Source of the DNA: Alcanivorax sp.
GTDB lineage: Bacteria; Pseudomonadota; Gammaproteobacteria; Pseudomonadales; Alcanivoracaceae
Direction: 5' to 3'
Assembly (NCBI RefSeq): GCF_002733835.1
Contig: NZ_NVWY01000030.1
Span: 1-64,000, forward strand
DNA: 64,000 bases
The notes under the pieces are model-generated. The model was not told the DNA's origin. It made no database searches and worked only from the letters and a program-made list of their open reading frames with translations. Both the position numbers and the translations under genes were made by a program. Below are positions 26,405-35,208 of the stretch, one piece after another. How positions within the stretch are numbered: the first letter of the stretch is position 1; each line of letters starts with the position of its first letter.

Positions 26405-26740
26405 ATGTCAAAACGCCGCCCTATTTACCGCGTCATATTCCAGAACCAGGGGCAAACCTACGAAGTTTATGCCTCAGAGATATATCAAAGCGACCTGCAC
26501 GGCTTTATCGAAGTAGAGGAATTCCTGTTTGATGAGCGCAGCGGTGTGCTGGTGGATCCATCGGAAGAAAAACTGAAGAGCGAGTTTTCAGGGGTTCTGC
26601 GGTCGTACATCCCCATGCATTCGGTCATTCGTATTGATGAGGTAGAAAAGGAAGGGGTCGGAAAAATCACGGAATCACGCCCAGAGCCCCGCAACAGCAA
26701 CATTTCCCCTTTCCCCATGCCGCCAGGTCCGGGCAAATAG
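26405..26740 (+). CDS. DUF1820 family protein
   Basis: Protein of 111 residues of the DUF1820 family. The pattern PIYRVIFQNQGQTYEVYA, then GFIEVEEFLF and PSEEKLKSEFSGV, is characteristic. It is soluble, probably beta-rich in the first half with a disordered Pro-rich tail. Function unknown; the family is common in gammaproteobacteria next to unrelated housekeeping genes. It is convergent with a short minus-strand gene and has a hairpin 44 bases after its stop. Confidence 0.9.
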   Translation: MSKRRPIYRVIFQNQGQTYEVYASEIYQSDLHGFIEVEEFLFDERSGVLVDPSEEKLKSEFSGVLRSYIPMHSVIRIDEVEKEGVGKITESRPEPRNSNISPFPMPPGPGK

Positions 26741-26773
26741 CCGCACCTGCCTCTGCAAAAAACCTGCACCCCC

Positions 26774-26807
26774 AAAAAAAGAAGGGCGCCGGTTAGACCG
26801 AGCGCCC
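26774..26807 (-). terminator. Rho-independent terminator on the minus strand
   Basis: GGGCGC at 26784-26789 pairs with GCGCCC at 26802-26807, with an inner CGGT-TAG-ACCG stem. Read on the minus strand, the stem is followed by TTCTTTTTTT (26774-26783). It ends the transcript of the 50-codon gene at 26913-27065; on the plus strand it lacks a U-run. Confidence 0.85.
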
Positions 26808-26858
26808 AGAGGGTTGCCTGATGTTACTAAGAGGAGAAAACGTATTTTGCCTACTGAA

Positions 26859-26897
26859 TTAGTCCGTGGGAGGATGCAAAGGTTCCCGACGGACTAA
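26859..26897 (-). other. Hairpin in the 3' region of the small gene's transcript
   Basis: TTAGTCCGT at 26859-26867 pairs perfectly with ACGGACTAA at 26889-26897, extended by a GGGA/TCCC pairing after a one-base bulge. It lies between the stop of the small minus-strand gene and its terminator, and has no U-run of its own in the right place. With the terminator it could form a stable 3'-end RNA. Confidence 0.5.
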
Positions 26898-26912
26898 AAA
26901 AAGATCGTCCCG

Positions 26913-27065
26913 CTAGCGCGTGGCATCCCGGGAGGCCTGGGTTAGCACCGGGGAGCGTACTGCCGATAACTCTTTGCGGGCGCTTCCCGCCAGCAACATC
27001 GCCTGTTCCGCTCGCGCAATCATGCGAACAAACAGAACCAGCGCAAACCGTGTCATCCACTCCAT
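26913..27065 (-). CDS. Small membrane-associated protein, 50 residues
   Basis: A short open frame with good support: GAGGAG stands six bases before the ATG, and a terminator follows about 105 bases after the TAG. The product begins MEWMTRFALVLFVRMIARAEQ and continues MLLAGSARKELSAVRS. An amphipathic or membrane-spanning helix covers about residues 5-25. I recognise no family. It lies near the oxidase genes, but a role there is only a guess. Confidence 0.55.
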   Translation of the reverse strand: MEWMTRFALVLFVRMIARAEQAMLLAGSARKELSAVRSPVLTQASRDATR

Positions 27066-27305
27066 TGTGGTCTCCTCGCGTTGCTCACCACTGCCGCCTC
27101 ATTGGGCCGGCCGGGGTAATCGATACAGAATGATAGAGCGGGGAGTGCATCCATGCTCCCTGGCCATCCCTGCTGGCCCTTCTCCGCCTGCCTCGCTCAA
27201 CGCGAGTTCACTGTATCAGAGAGCCCTTCCGCATCTTCGTTCACTGAACAGCAGGCTTTTTACCGGCCTTTTACAAGACCGGGAGCACACAGGCACTTTC
27301 TTTAC

Positions 27306-27581
27306 CTATTCCCCCTGATTCCGGGAGGGAGCCTGCTCGCTGGACTGGATCGGCTCGCCGTAACGCAGTGTCGGGTTCACATCATGCGGCTGCACCCAAC
27401 CCAGATACATGCTGAGCAGGATGAACAGGAACACCGCCACGGAAAAGCCCACACGCCAGGCCAGCGCTCGCATGGTCTTGCCTTCCTTGCCCTGGTCCTT
27501 CACCAGAGATATGAGCGCGCGCCCCAGAGAAATCACTGCCGCCAGCAGTAAAATCACCACAATCAGCTTTACCCACCACAT
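27306..27581 (-). CDS. DUF2909 twin-transmembrane protein
   Basis: Protein of 91 residues with two membrane helices (about 3-24 and 42-62) joined by a short charged loop (KDQGKEGKTMRAL), matching DUF2909. Genes of this family are usually found beside cytochrome oxidase genes, divergent from the SURF1 gene as here, so a role in oxidase assembly or as an accessory subunit is likely but not shown. The C-terminal 25 residues are polar. Confidence 0.85.
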   Translation of the reverse strand: MWWVKLIVVILLLAAVISLGRALISLVKDQGKEGKTMRALAWRVGFSVAVFLFILLSMYLGWVQPHDVNPTLRYGEPIQSSEQAPSRNQGE

Positions 27582-27816
27582 ACTCGTTATCTCCTTGCAC
27601 CCGTTATTACGGCGTATCAGAAACAGCGCCCGGATTCCCTGGATGAAAAGCCCGGCCAGCTATGTACAATGTGCCGCCATTGTTATGCGGCCATTTTATG
27701 TAGGCATTGTAATGGCCGACACTGCCAGTGCACGTACTATCGACAGCGCACTGGCGGCAATGGATCGGGCTCCCCCTGTTTTGACCATGACACTGCTGTC
27801 ACGAGGGCAGATAACC

Positions 27817-28569
27817 ATGCCTCACTCTCTACGTCGCGCGCCCTGGATCGCTCTGCTGGCAACGCTAATTGTTGCCGGAATCTGCCTACGCCTGGCCTTC
27901 TGGCAGCTGGAACGGGCAGAAGAAAAGCGCCAATGGCTCACGGAGCAGAGCGAACGAGCGACTCTACCGCCCGCAGACTTGCCCAGCCTGCAAGCCGCCG
28001 ATGCCCCCATGCACCGTCGCGCCTCCCTTTCTGGTCAATTCGATAACGCCCACAACCTGTTGCTCGATAACCGTACCCTGAACGGGGTGGCTGGCTACCA
28101 TTTGCTAACCCCATTTGAAACCCGCAAAGGACGCTGGGTGCTGGTAAACCGGGGCTGGCTCCCGCGGGGAAATGATCGCAGCAGGCTACCGGAGATTGCC
28201 CCCATCACTGGAAACCAGACCGTCACCGGAACCGTATATCGGCCTTCTCGCGACGCTTTTGTCCTGAAAGACATGCCATTGCCCGACAATCAGTGGCCAT
28301 TACGGGTTCAGAAAGTGGATTTTGACGCTATTGGTGAACAACTTGGGGTAGAATTGGCGCCCTTTGAAATCCGGGTCACTCCGGAACTGGCGCTGGGCAG
28401 CAACACACCGCTACCCCGGCACTGGCAGGACGTGACGGTGATGGGCCCGGAACGGCACAAGGCTTACGCATTGCAGTGGTTCGCACTGGCACTGGCCGCC
28501 CTGCTGATATATGTTGCCGCCGCACTCCGAAACTGGCGCAAAGCACGCAAGACGCGAGAGGAACAGTAA
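27817..28569 (+). CDS. SURF1 family oxidase assembly protein
   Basis: Oxidase assembly factor of 250 residues, thought to help insert heme a into subunit I. Membrane helices lie at the two ends (about 10-26 and 220-240), the family layout. The motifs FWQLERAEEKRQWL, GYHLLTPFE, VLVNRGWLPRG and the terminal ALQWFALALAALLIYV are diagnostic. Upstream in-frame ATGs exist (for example 27787) but the chosen start gives the usual short N-terminus. The stop overlaps the next ATG (TAATG). Confidence 0.93.
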   Translation: MPHSLRRAPWIALLATLIVAGICLRLAFWQLERAEEKRQWLTEQSERATLPPADLPSLQAADAPMHRRASLSGQFDNAHNLLLDNRTLNGVAGYHLLTPFETRKGRWVLVNRGWLPRGNDRSRLPEIAPITGNQTVTGTVYRPSRDAFVLKDMPLPDNQWPLRVQKVDFDAIGEQLGVELAPFEIRVTPELALGSNTPLPRHWQDVTVMGPERHKAYALQWFALALAALLIYVAAALRNWRKARKTREEQ

Positions 28570-29183
28570 TGACTCCACGGACCAAAAACAGGTTCATTTT
28601 GTTAGCCATCATTGCTCCCTTTGTCCTGTTTTTCCTGGCCGGGCGCTTCCTGATTGATGTCGAGGAGCTACCCAAGGTCAACAAGGGCCAATTGCTGGTT
28701 CCACACATCGACATGGCAGCCCTCAACGCCACTGACAGCAACCAGCAACCCTACGACGGCAATGACATGAGCACTCAGTGGACACTGCTCTATGTGGCCG
28801 GGGAAGACTGCGACACCCGCTGCAAGAACGGCCTCTATTATCAAGTACAACAAGTGCGCCTGACCCTGGGCGAAGACATTCAACGAGTGCGCCGGGTCAT
28901 TTTGCATACCGCCCCGGCCGGCGCCGAGTTGCAGACGTTCCTCACCGACAAGGTGGATGGCATGATTTCTATCCATGCGGCTCCCGCCGATGTCACCCAA
29001 GCCCTGGCCCCGGTGTATGCCCCCGAGACCAGCCAGCCCATTGGCGATATTTTTCTGGTCAGCCCGGACGGCCAGATATTCATGCGTTACCCCACGCACG
29101 AAAACATGGATGCCACCCTCGAAGAGGCGGAGAACATCCGCGTCGATCTCAAACGGACCCTGAAAGGGTCACTGATCGGTTAA
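28569..29183 (+). CDS. Membrane-anchored oxidase-locus protein
   Basis: Protein of 204 residues with one N-terminal membrane helix (about 8-26) and a periplasmic domain of thioredoxin-like appearance: WTLLYVAGEDCDTRCKNGLYYQVQQ has a CxxxC pair reminiscent of SCO proteins, and IFLVSPDGQIFMRYP suits the matching strand. Genes of this type lie between SURF1 and ctaA in pseudomonads and relatives. A copper or thiol role in oxidase assembly is likely by context. It starts on the stop of the SURF1 gene. Confidence 0.82.
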   Translation: MTPRTKNRFILLAIIAPFVLFFLAGRFLIDVEELPKVNKGQLLVPHIDMAALNATDSNQQPYDGNDMSTQWTLLYVAGEDCDTRCKNGLYYQVQQVRLTLGEDIQRVRRVILHTAPAGAELQTFLTDKVDGMISIHAAPADVTQALAPVYAPETSQPIGDIFLVSPDGQIFMRYPTHENMDATLEEAENIRVDLKRTLKGSLIG

Positions 29184-29198
29184 GGCAGGCTCTTGATT

Positions 29199-30260
29199 AT
29201 GCAAACCCCCACCGCATCGCAGCGCTGGCTGCGCCGTTTCTGTATTCTGGCTGTGCTGATGGCCGCCGGCGTAATCATTTTGGGCGCCTGGACCCGACTG
29301 TCCGATGCCGGCCTTGGCTGCCCGGACTGGCCCGGTTGCTACGGCCACCTGGACGTACGCAAAGCCATCGCGCACGTTGCCACCACCAACGAAACCACCC
29401 CGGGCGCATTGCGCGAAGCGCACAAAACCGTGCCGGAAATGGTGCACCGCTATTTCGCCTCCACCCTGGGCCTGGTGATCATCATCATCGCGGCCCTGTC
29501 CTTTGTTAACCGCAAGCGGGAAAAGCAGCCACTGAAGCTGCCTTTATTCCTGGTGGCACTGGTTATCTTCCAGGGCATTCTCGGCATGTGGACGGTGACA
29601 ATGGGGCTGCAGCCCACCATCGTGATGCTGCATCTACTTGGCGGTTTCACCACCTTCACCCTGCTGGTTCTTCTCACCGCACGGGTGTTCCGCTGGCCCA
29701 GCTTCCTCAATGATTGTGATGTGCTGACACTCAAGCCCCTGGCATCAATAACATTGGCCGCCATTATCTTGCAGATCGCCCTGGGTGGCTGGACCGCCAG
29801 CAACTATGCCGCCGTGGCCTGCACCGACCTGCCAGTGTGCGAAGAAGGCTGGCAGGATCGACTGGACTTCAAGGAAGCCTTCATTTTCTGGGGCCACGAA
29901 CACGACAAGCCCGACTACGAGTACGGCGTACTCGACAACGACGCGCGCACCACCATACACGTGATGCACCGCTTCGGCGCCCTGATGGTCACCCTGCTGG
30001 TACTGCTGCTGGTGGGCAAGATCCTGCTGCGTGCCCGCAGCGTGTTCTTCCGCAATTTTGCGCTGGTTATTCTCGGCATCCTCAGCCTGCAGATCGGCCT
30101 GGGCCTGAGTAATGTGATGTTCGCGGTACCGCTGGATGTGGCCGTGGCCCATAACTTCGTCGCAGTGATACTGTTGGCCAGCCTGGTACTGTTTATTCGC
30201 GCCATTAACGTGAAATGCGGCAAGCGCCAGCCCCCCAAACAGCAAGGAGCCCCGTCATGA
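29199..30260 (+). CDS. ctaA: Heme A synthase (COX15/CtaA)
   Basis: Membrane protein of 353 residues that oxidises heme O to heme A. About eight helices are visible, with WTRLSDAGLGCPDWPGCYG near the start, VHRYFAS, the central LQIALGGWTASNYAAVACTDLPVC and HVMHRFGAL, and a His in VAHNFVA; these give the four conserved heme-binding His positions. A TTG codon six bases upstream is in frame but the ATG at 29199 is preferred. The TGA overlaps the ctaB ATG. Confidence 0.95.
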   Translation: MQTPTASQRWLRRFCILAVLMAAGVIILGAWTRLSDAGLGCPDWPGCYGHLDVRKAIAHVATTNETTPGALREAHKTVPEMVHRYFASTLGLVIIIIAALSFVNRKREKQPLKLPLFLVALVIFQGILGMWTVTMGLQPTIVMLHLLGGFTTFTLLVLLTARVFRWPSFLNDCDVLTLKPLASITLAAIILQIALGGWTASNYAAVACTDLPVCEEGWQDRLDFKEAFIFWGHEHDKPDYEYGVLDNDARTTIHVMHRFGALMVTLLVLLLVGKILLRARSVFFRNFALVILGILSLQIGLGLSNVMFAVPLDVAVAHNFVAVILLASLVLFIRAINVKCGKRQPPKQQGAPS

Positions 30261-31168
30261 GTGAGTCTGCCCACTGGCGCGACTATCTCGCCCTCACCAA
30301 ACCCGGCGTGGTGATGCTGCTCATGGTCACCGCCGTGGCCGGCATGTTCCTGGCCACCGAGCCGGCGGGCATGGTGCCGCTGGGCACCTTCATCCCTGCG
30401 TTTGTGGGGCTGTCTCTGGCCATGATGGCCTCCGCCGCCATTAACCAGATCATGGATCAGAAAATCGATGCCATCATGAAGCGCACCGAAAAGCGCCCTC
30501 TGGTGGCCGGCAAGCTGACCCCGAAAGCGGCCATCACCTTCGCCGTACTGCTGGCGGCGGCCTCCATGGTCATGCTGTACTTCCTGGTGAACCCGATCAC
30601 CGCCTGGCTGACCCTGTTCGGCTTTGTCGGCTACGCCTTTATTTATACGCTCTACCTGAAACGTGCCACGCCACAGAATATCGTGATTGGCGGTATTGCC
30701 GGCGCCATTCCGCCCCTATTGGGCTGGACCGCCGTCACCGGCGAAGCCCACCCCTACGCCTGGTTGCTGGTGCTGATCATCTTCGTCTGGACGCCGCCGC
30801 ACTTCTGGGCGCTGGCCATTCACCGTCGCGACGAGTACGCCAAGGCCGACATTCCCATGCTGCCGGTGACCCACGGTATTCCGTTTACCCGTGAATCGGT
30901 GCTGTACTACACCATCCTGCTGTTTATCTGCACCCTGCTGCCGTATCTCACCGGCATGAGCGGCCTGATCTACTTGCTCAGCGCCCTGATTCTCGGCCTG
31001 GTGTTTCTTTACCATGCGGTACGGCTGCGCTTTTCCGAAGACCCGAAACTGCCAATGAAAACCTTCGGCTATTCGATCACCTATCTGTTCGCCCTGTTTA
31101 CCGCCCTGCTGGTGGATCACTATCTGCCAGTGAGCCCGGCCAACGTGGCCACCTGGCTGGGAGCCTGA
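30257..31168 (+). CDS. ctaB: Heme O synthase (protoheme IX farnesyltransferase)
   Basis: UbiA-family prenyltransferase of 303 residues that attaches farnesyl to heme b. The first Asp-rich motif reads NQIMDQKIDAIMKRTEKRPL near residues 65-84, and the second region holds YTLYLKRATPQNIVIGG and the loop with HRRDEYAKADIPM. About nine helices are expected. AGGAG lies eight bases before the ATG, inside ctaA, and the two genes overlap by ATGA. With ctaA it supplies heme A to the oxidase. Confidence 0.96.
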   Translation: MSESAHWRDYLALTKPGVVMLLMVTAVAGMFLATEPAGMVPLGTFIPAFVGLSLAMMASAAINQIMDQKIDAIMKRTEKRPLVAGKLTPKAAITFAVLLAAASMVMLYFLVNPITAWLTLFGFVGYAFIYTLYLKRATPQNIVIGGIAGAIPPLLGWTAVTGEAHPYAWLLVLIIFVWTPPHFWALAIHRRDEYAKADIPMLPVTHGIPFTRESVLYYTILLFICTLLPYLTGMSGLIYLLSALILGLVFLYHAVRLRFSEDPKLPMKTFGYSITYLFALFTALLVDHYLPVSPANVATWLGA

Positions 31169-31272
31169 AGAACGCATGGCGCTGGACGCCTGATGCCTGA
31201 TGCCGAACGGGGCACTGGCGTCCCACCCTCCCTGTGGCGTTATACTTAAAGCACCAACAAGGGGAGAACAGC

Positions 31273-31728
31273 ATGGCAACCCGCAGCATGGATGACTGGC
31301 TCGACGCCTACGGCGAGAGTCACCAGAACCCCACCAACAAGAAAGTGCATTTTGTCTGTGTGCCGGTGATTTTCTTCACCATCATCGGCTTTCTCTGGGC
31401 CATCCCGGCACCCTTTTTCACCAGTTTCTGGGCCTGCCTGGCGCTGGTCTTCGTGACCCTCTACTACGCCCGCCTGTCCCTGCCCATCGCCGCGGGCATG
31501 TTGGTTTTCAGCCTGCTCTGCCTGGCCGGCCTCAATCTGATCGCCTCCGCCGGCATCAGTGTCTGGCTGTTTTCGCTGGTGGTCTTCATTCTCGCCTGGA
31601 TTGGCCAGTTCTGGGGTCACAAGGTGGAGGGCAAGAAACCCTCCTTCTTCGAAGACATACAGTACCTGATGATCGGGCCCGCCTGGATCATGGGTTTTCT
31701 GTATCGCAAATGGGGAATTAAATACTGA
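31273..31728 (+). CDS. Mpo1-like (DUF962) membrane protein
   Basis: Protein of 151 residues of the DUF962/Mpo1 family; the yeast member is a dioxygenase that shortens 2-hydroxy fatty acids. The N-terminal SHQNPTNKKVHFVCVP and the C-terminal GHKVEGKKPSFFEDIQYL hold the conserved His residues expected to bind iron, with four hydrophobic segments between. GGGGAG precedes the ATG at 31273. It follows ctaB by about 100 bases but need not belong to the oxidase unit. Confidence 0.87.
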   Translation: MATRSMDDWLDAYGESHQNPTNKKVHFVCVPVIFFTIIGFLWAIPAPFFTSFWACLALVFVTLYYARLSLPIAAGMLVFSLLCLAGLNLIASAGISVWLFSLVVFILAWIGQFWGHKVEGKKPSFFEDIQYLMIGPAWIMGFLYRKWGIKY

Positions 31729-31746
31729 GGCATTCTTGCAGGGCCG

Positions 31747-31898
31747 CTATAGGAGCACCTCTCGAGGTGCGAACCGAGCGACAGCGAGGATGAATTCCAG
31801 GCCTGTGCCGACAGTTTTATCTGATAACGCTTTGGAGCAGGCATTTTTGCCATTCCTTCGCCCAAGCTCAGGTTCGCACCTCGAGAAGTGCTCCTACA
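31747..31898. repeat. Paired palindromic element (REP doublet-like)
   Basis: Two 26-bp arms, 31750-31775 and 31871-31896, are inverted copies with one mismatch, enclosing 95 bases. Each arm is itself palindromic: GCACCT-CTCG-AGGTGC in the first and a near copy in the second. The arms begin TAGGAGC, as in pseudomonad REP sequences. It lies between the Mpo1-like gene and the second lemA. A single copy is seen in the window. Confidence 0.7.
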
Positions 31899-31986
31899 GT
31901 AACGTCTCCGTACCGCCTTTCCCCATTCGTACTTTTGCAGTAGTTTATAGGCCTACAACAACACCGTTTGGGGAAGGATTACCTGC

Positions 31987-32574
31987 ATGGGCACTCTGAT
32001 TTTTTTCGGCATCATCATTGCCGTCATCATTTACATCATTGCCGTCTACAACCGGCTTATCGCCCTGAAGAATCGCTTCAAGAACGGCTTTGCACAAATT
32101 GATGTGCAGCTACAGCGCCGCCACGACCTGATCCCCAACCTGGTGGAAACTGCCAAAGGCTATATGAGCCACGAGAAAGAGACGCTTACCCAGGTCATCG
32201 AGGCCCGCAACCAGGCGGTTAGCGCCAAACAGGCCGCCGCAGCCCACCCGGACGACGCCAGCGCCGTGACGCAACTTGGCAAGGCGGAATCCCTGTTGTC
32301 CGGCTCACTGGCCAACTTCTTTGCGCTGAGTGAAAACTACCCGGACCTGAAAGCCAACGACACCATGGCCCAGCTGATGGAAGAGCTGAGCAGCACCGAA
32401 AATCGCATCGGTTTTGCCCGTCAGGCATTCAATGACGCCGTAATGAACTACAACACCTACCGCGAACAATTCCCGCAGAACTTCATTGGTGGGTTATTCG
32501 GTAGCTTTAGCGAAGCCAAGTTGCTGCAAATTGAAAACGAACAGGCACGCAAGGCCGTGAACGTCAGCTTCTAA
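31987..32574 (+). CDS. lemA: LemA family protein (second copy)
   Basis: LemA family protein of 195 residues with an uncleaved N-terminal membrane anchor (about residues 2-21). The family core QRRHDLIPNLVETAKGYMSHE lies near 46-66, and the ENYPDLKAND and LSSTENRIGFARQAFN helices follow. In contrast to the copy at 1473-2102 it has no lipobox. It is 12 bases upstream of an M48 metalloprotease gene, the second common LemA context, which suggests that LemA and the protease act together in the membrane. Confidence 0.93.
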   Translation: MGTLIFFGIIIAVIIYIIAVYNRLIALKNRFKNGFAQIDVQLQRRHDLIPNLVETAKGYMSHEKETLTQVIEARNQAVSAKQAAAAHPDDASAVTQLGKAESLLSGSLANFFALSENYPDLKANDTMAQLMEELSSTENRIGFARQAFNDAVMNYNTYREQFPQNFIGGLFGSFSEAKLLQIENEQARKAVNVSF

Positions 32575-32586
32575 CCCGGCCTTACC

Positions 32587-34536
32587 ATGGATTTTTTCCA
32601 ACACCAGGAACGGGCCCGGCGCAAAACCGGGCTTCTGGTTCTGTATTTCATCCTCGCGGTCATCGCCATTGTGGTGTGCGTGAATCTGGCGGTGTTGCTG
32701 GCGCTCTTCTGGGGCGATTTTCAGACCGTGTCGCCAAGCCAGTGGTTTACCCACCCTTTCATCCACTGGATTACCGGCCTCACGCTCGCCGTGATGTTGT
32801 TTGGCTGCCTGCTAAAACTCTGGCAACTGCGCAACGGTGGCCAGGGGCTGGCCGAGATGCTCGGCGCGCGCCATATCACCATGGACAGCACTGCTACTGG
32901 GGAAAAGCAGCTGATCAATGTGGTCGAGGAAATGAGCATCGCCTCGGGCATTCCTGCTCCCCAGCTCTATGTGCTGGACAAGGAAACCGCCATTAACGCC
33001 TTCGTGGCCGGGTTTCGACCCTCGGAAACCGTACTGGTGGTCACCCAGGGCACGCTCAATGAACTGAATCGGGATGAATTGCAGGGCGTCATCGCCCACG
33101 AATTCAGCCATATATTCAACGCCGACATGCGCCTTAATCTGCGCTTGCTGGCGGTATTGGCGGGCATTCTCGCGCTGGGCAAGGTAGGTGAGTACCTGAT
33201 TCGCGGGCAACGCCGCTCCTCCTTCAGCCGTTCATCATCCAACCGCAAGGGCGGTGGCGGGCTGGTGTTTGCCGGCCTGGCCCTGATGGTGATCGGCTAT
33301 GTGGGCCTGTTCTTCGGTCGTCTGATCAAGGCCGCCATTTCCCGGCAACGGGAACTGCTGGCCGACGCCTCCGCCGTGCAGTTCACCCGCAACCCGGCCG
33401 GGCTCGGCGGCGCGCTAATCAAAATACGCAACGGCGACGGCTCCCACCTGGCCACGCCCCACGCGGAAGACATGAGCCACATGTGCTTCGGGGAAACCCT
33501 TCACTTTCGCCTGCGCAACCTGCTGGGCACCCACCCGCCACTGGACGAGCGCCTGTCCGCCATAGGCAGTGACTGGGTGGCCCGCGCCCGCAGCCGTGCC
33601 CGGGACACGAGCACTCATGGCCCACAAAGCCCAGCAGCGGCTGGCCCTGTCGCTCCACAGGGGGCTTCTGCCTTCGCCGGTGGCAGTAGTTCAATAGAGG
33701 ATTCCAGCACGCCGCCCGCCGCTGCTCCGGCACACTCTACGTCTCTTCCTCCCTCACAAAGGGTAGGCACCGTCAGCGAACCGGATATGGGCTATGCCCG
33801 CAGCCTGCTGGAGGCCATTCCCGAGGATCTTCGGCGCCAGATACGCTCGCCCCAATCGGCAGAAAGCGTGCTCTACGCCTTGATCCTCAGCACCTCGACC
33901 AGCGACACCGAATCACTGCTGGATGCACTGAACGTCAGCGGCGAACGCCAGGCCCTGGTGACATTAAGCGAGACAATCAGGGCTCTGGGCTCGCGCCTGC
34001 GTCTGCCGCTCATTGATCTGGCCTTGCCCGTCCTCAAACCGTTGCCCGCCGATAACCGTGCCCGCATCCTTGCGCACCTGACAGCACTGATCGAGGTCGA
34101 TAACCGCTACACCTTTTTCGAATGGGCGCTGGTGGGACTGGCCCACCAGCAACTGGGCGAGCAATCCGGCAAGAACCGCCGCACCCGCTTCCGCCGCTAT
34201 GGCGCCCTGGCCGCCGAGCTGCAACTGCTGTTTTCCGTGCTGACCTGGGCCAGTGGCGCTGAAGATGGAGAGGCCCGAACACTGTTCCAACGCAGTACCC
34301 ATGGACTGCTGCCCGCCGGCCGCACCTTGCTGCCCCTGACCCATTGCGGCAGCCACAAGCTCGGCCATGCCGTAGACCGGCTGGCCGACCTGTCTCCCCT
34401 GCTCAAGGGGCCGGTCATTGATGCCGCCGCCGACCTGGTGCTGGCCGACGGCAAGGTGCAAGTGCAGGAAGCCGAACTACTGCGAACCATCGCAGCACTG
34501 CTCGAGTGCCCGCTACCCCCGCTGTTCGCCAGCTGA
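32587..34536 (+). CDS. M48 family membrane metalloprotease with long C-terminal extension
   Basis: Membrane protease of 649 residues. Two helices lie at about 15-43 and 61-80, the zinc motif is HEFSH at 171-175, further helices follow at about 185-200 and 220-245, and the third ligand lies in SRQRELLADASAV near 256-268. This is the HtpX/M48B core of about 300 residues. The remaining half has a low-complexity Ala/Pro/Ser linker and then a helical domain ending in AADLVLADGKVQVQEAELLRTI, which looks like a TerB-type module. Coupled to the preceding lemA gene. Confidence 0.9.
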   Translation: MDFFQHQERARRKTGLLVLYFILAVIAIVVCVNLAVLLALFWGDFQTVSPSQWFTHPFIHWITGLTLAVMLFGCLLKLWQLRNGGQGLAEMLGARHITMDSTATGEKQLINVVEEMSIASGIPAPQLYVLDKETAINAFVAGFRPSETVLVVTQGTLNELNRDELQGVIAHEFSHIFNADMRLNLRLLAVLAGILALGKVGEYLIRGQRRSSFSRSSSNRKGGGGLVFAGLALMVIGYVGLFFGRLIKAAISRQRELLADASAVQFTRNPAGLGGALIKIRNGDGSHLATPHAEDMSHMCFGETLHFRLRNLLGTHPPLDERLSAIGSDWVARARSRARDTSTHGPQSPAAAGPVAPQGASAFAGGSSSIEDSSTPPAAAPAHSTSLPPSQRVGTVSEPDMGYARSLLEAIPEDLRRQIRSPQSAESVLYALILSTSTSDTESLLDALNVSGERQALVTLSETIRALGSRLRLPLIDLALPVLKPLPADNRARILAHLTALIEVDNRYTFFEWALVGLAHQQLGEQSGKNRRTRFRRYGALAAELQLLFSVLTWASGAEDGEARTLFQRSTHGLLPAGRTLLPLTHCGSHKLGHAVDRLADLSPLLKGPVIDAAADLVLADGKVQVQEAELLRTIAALLECPLPPLFAS

Positions 34537-34820
34537 ACCCTTTCAGGTCTACGGCAGACCGGGCCGTGCCACCATTGCCCTGATCGCCCACCGACAAGAT
34601 TCCGTCAGTTTTACTGATGGGCACCCTCGGTTATGCAAAACACTGAATTTGCTTCAAATTGTCAGTTTTAACTTACAGCTATCGGAGCAACTTCCCTATG
34701 CATTGACGGGAAAGTATGGGCAGAATACGAACATCTCCGAAACACTGCCGTTGATCGGCATATTTGTGATTGGCATCACGTTTTAACGGACGATCAACCT
34801 CATGGGACGAGGACGAGACA

Positions 34821-35186
34821 ATGAAATTCAGTAAAGCAAGCACCCGCAATACTTGGGAATCTGTGGCTCACGCCACCGAACAGGTTCGTAACGGCAGCCT
34901 GGACCCGGCCCTGTCCGCCTGGGTTAATGCGCAAGGCTTTGCGCTGGATGAAACGGTCTTTTCCTCTGTATGCCGTTTCGATGAGGGCATCTACACCGGC
35001 ACCCTGGTGGACCACCGCGGCCATGCCTGGGAATTCTTTGCCGACCTGAACGATCCGCAAAACTGCGACCTGGAAGACGTGACAGACACCCTGGGCCCGA
35101 AATCCCCGGATCATCCCCAGGCAGATCTGTGTGACAAGGTCACCATGGCGTTGCTGTACCAGCGTGAAAAGCAGCTGGCCGCCTGA
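34821..35186 (+). CDS. Soluble protein of unknown function
   Basis: Protein of 121 residues with no signal or membrane segment. I recognise no family. The first third is helical and polar, the middle (VFSSVCRFDEGIYTGTLVDHRGHAWEFFADL) looks like a beta sheet, and the end is helical. The sequence has two Cys and an acidic character. The ATG at 34821 follows GACGAGGACGAG, which may act as a weak RBS. It is convergent with the FemAB-like gene and preceded by 284 bases in which I see no gene or clear hairpin. Confidence 0.65.
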   Translation: MKFSKASTRNTWESVAHATEQVRNGSLDPALSAWVNAQGFALDETVFSSVCRFDEGIYTGTLVDHRGHAWEFFADLNDPQNCDLEDVTDTLGPKSPDHPQADLCDKVTMALLYQREKQLAA

Positions 35187-35208
35187 ATCAGACTGCCGAT
35201 TCCCGGCG

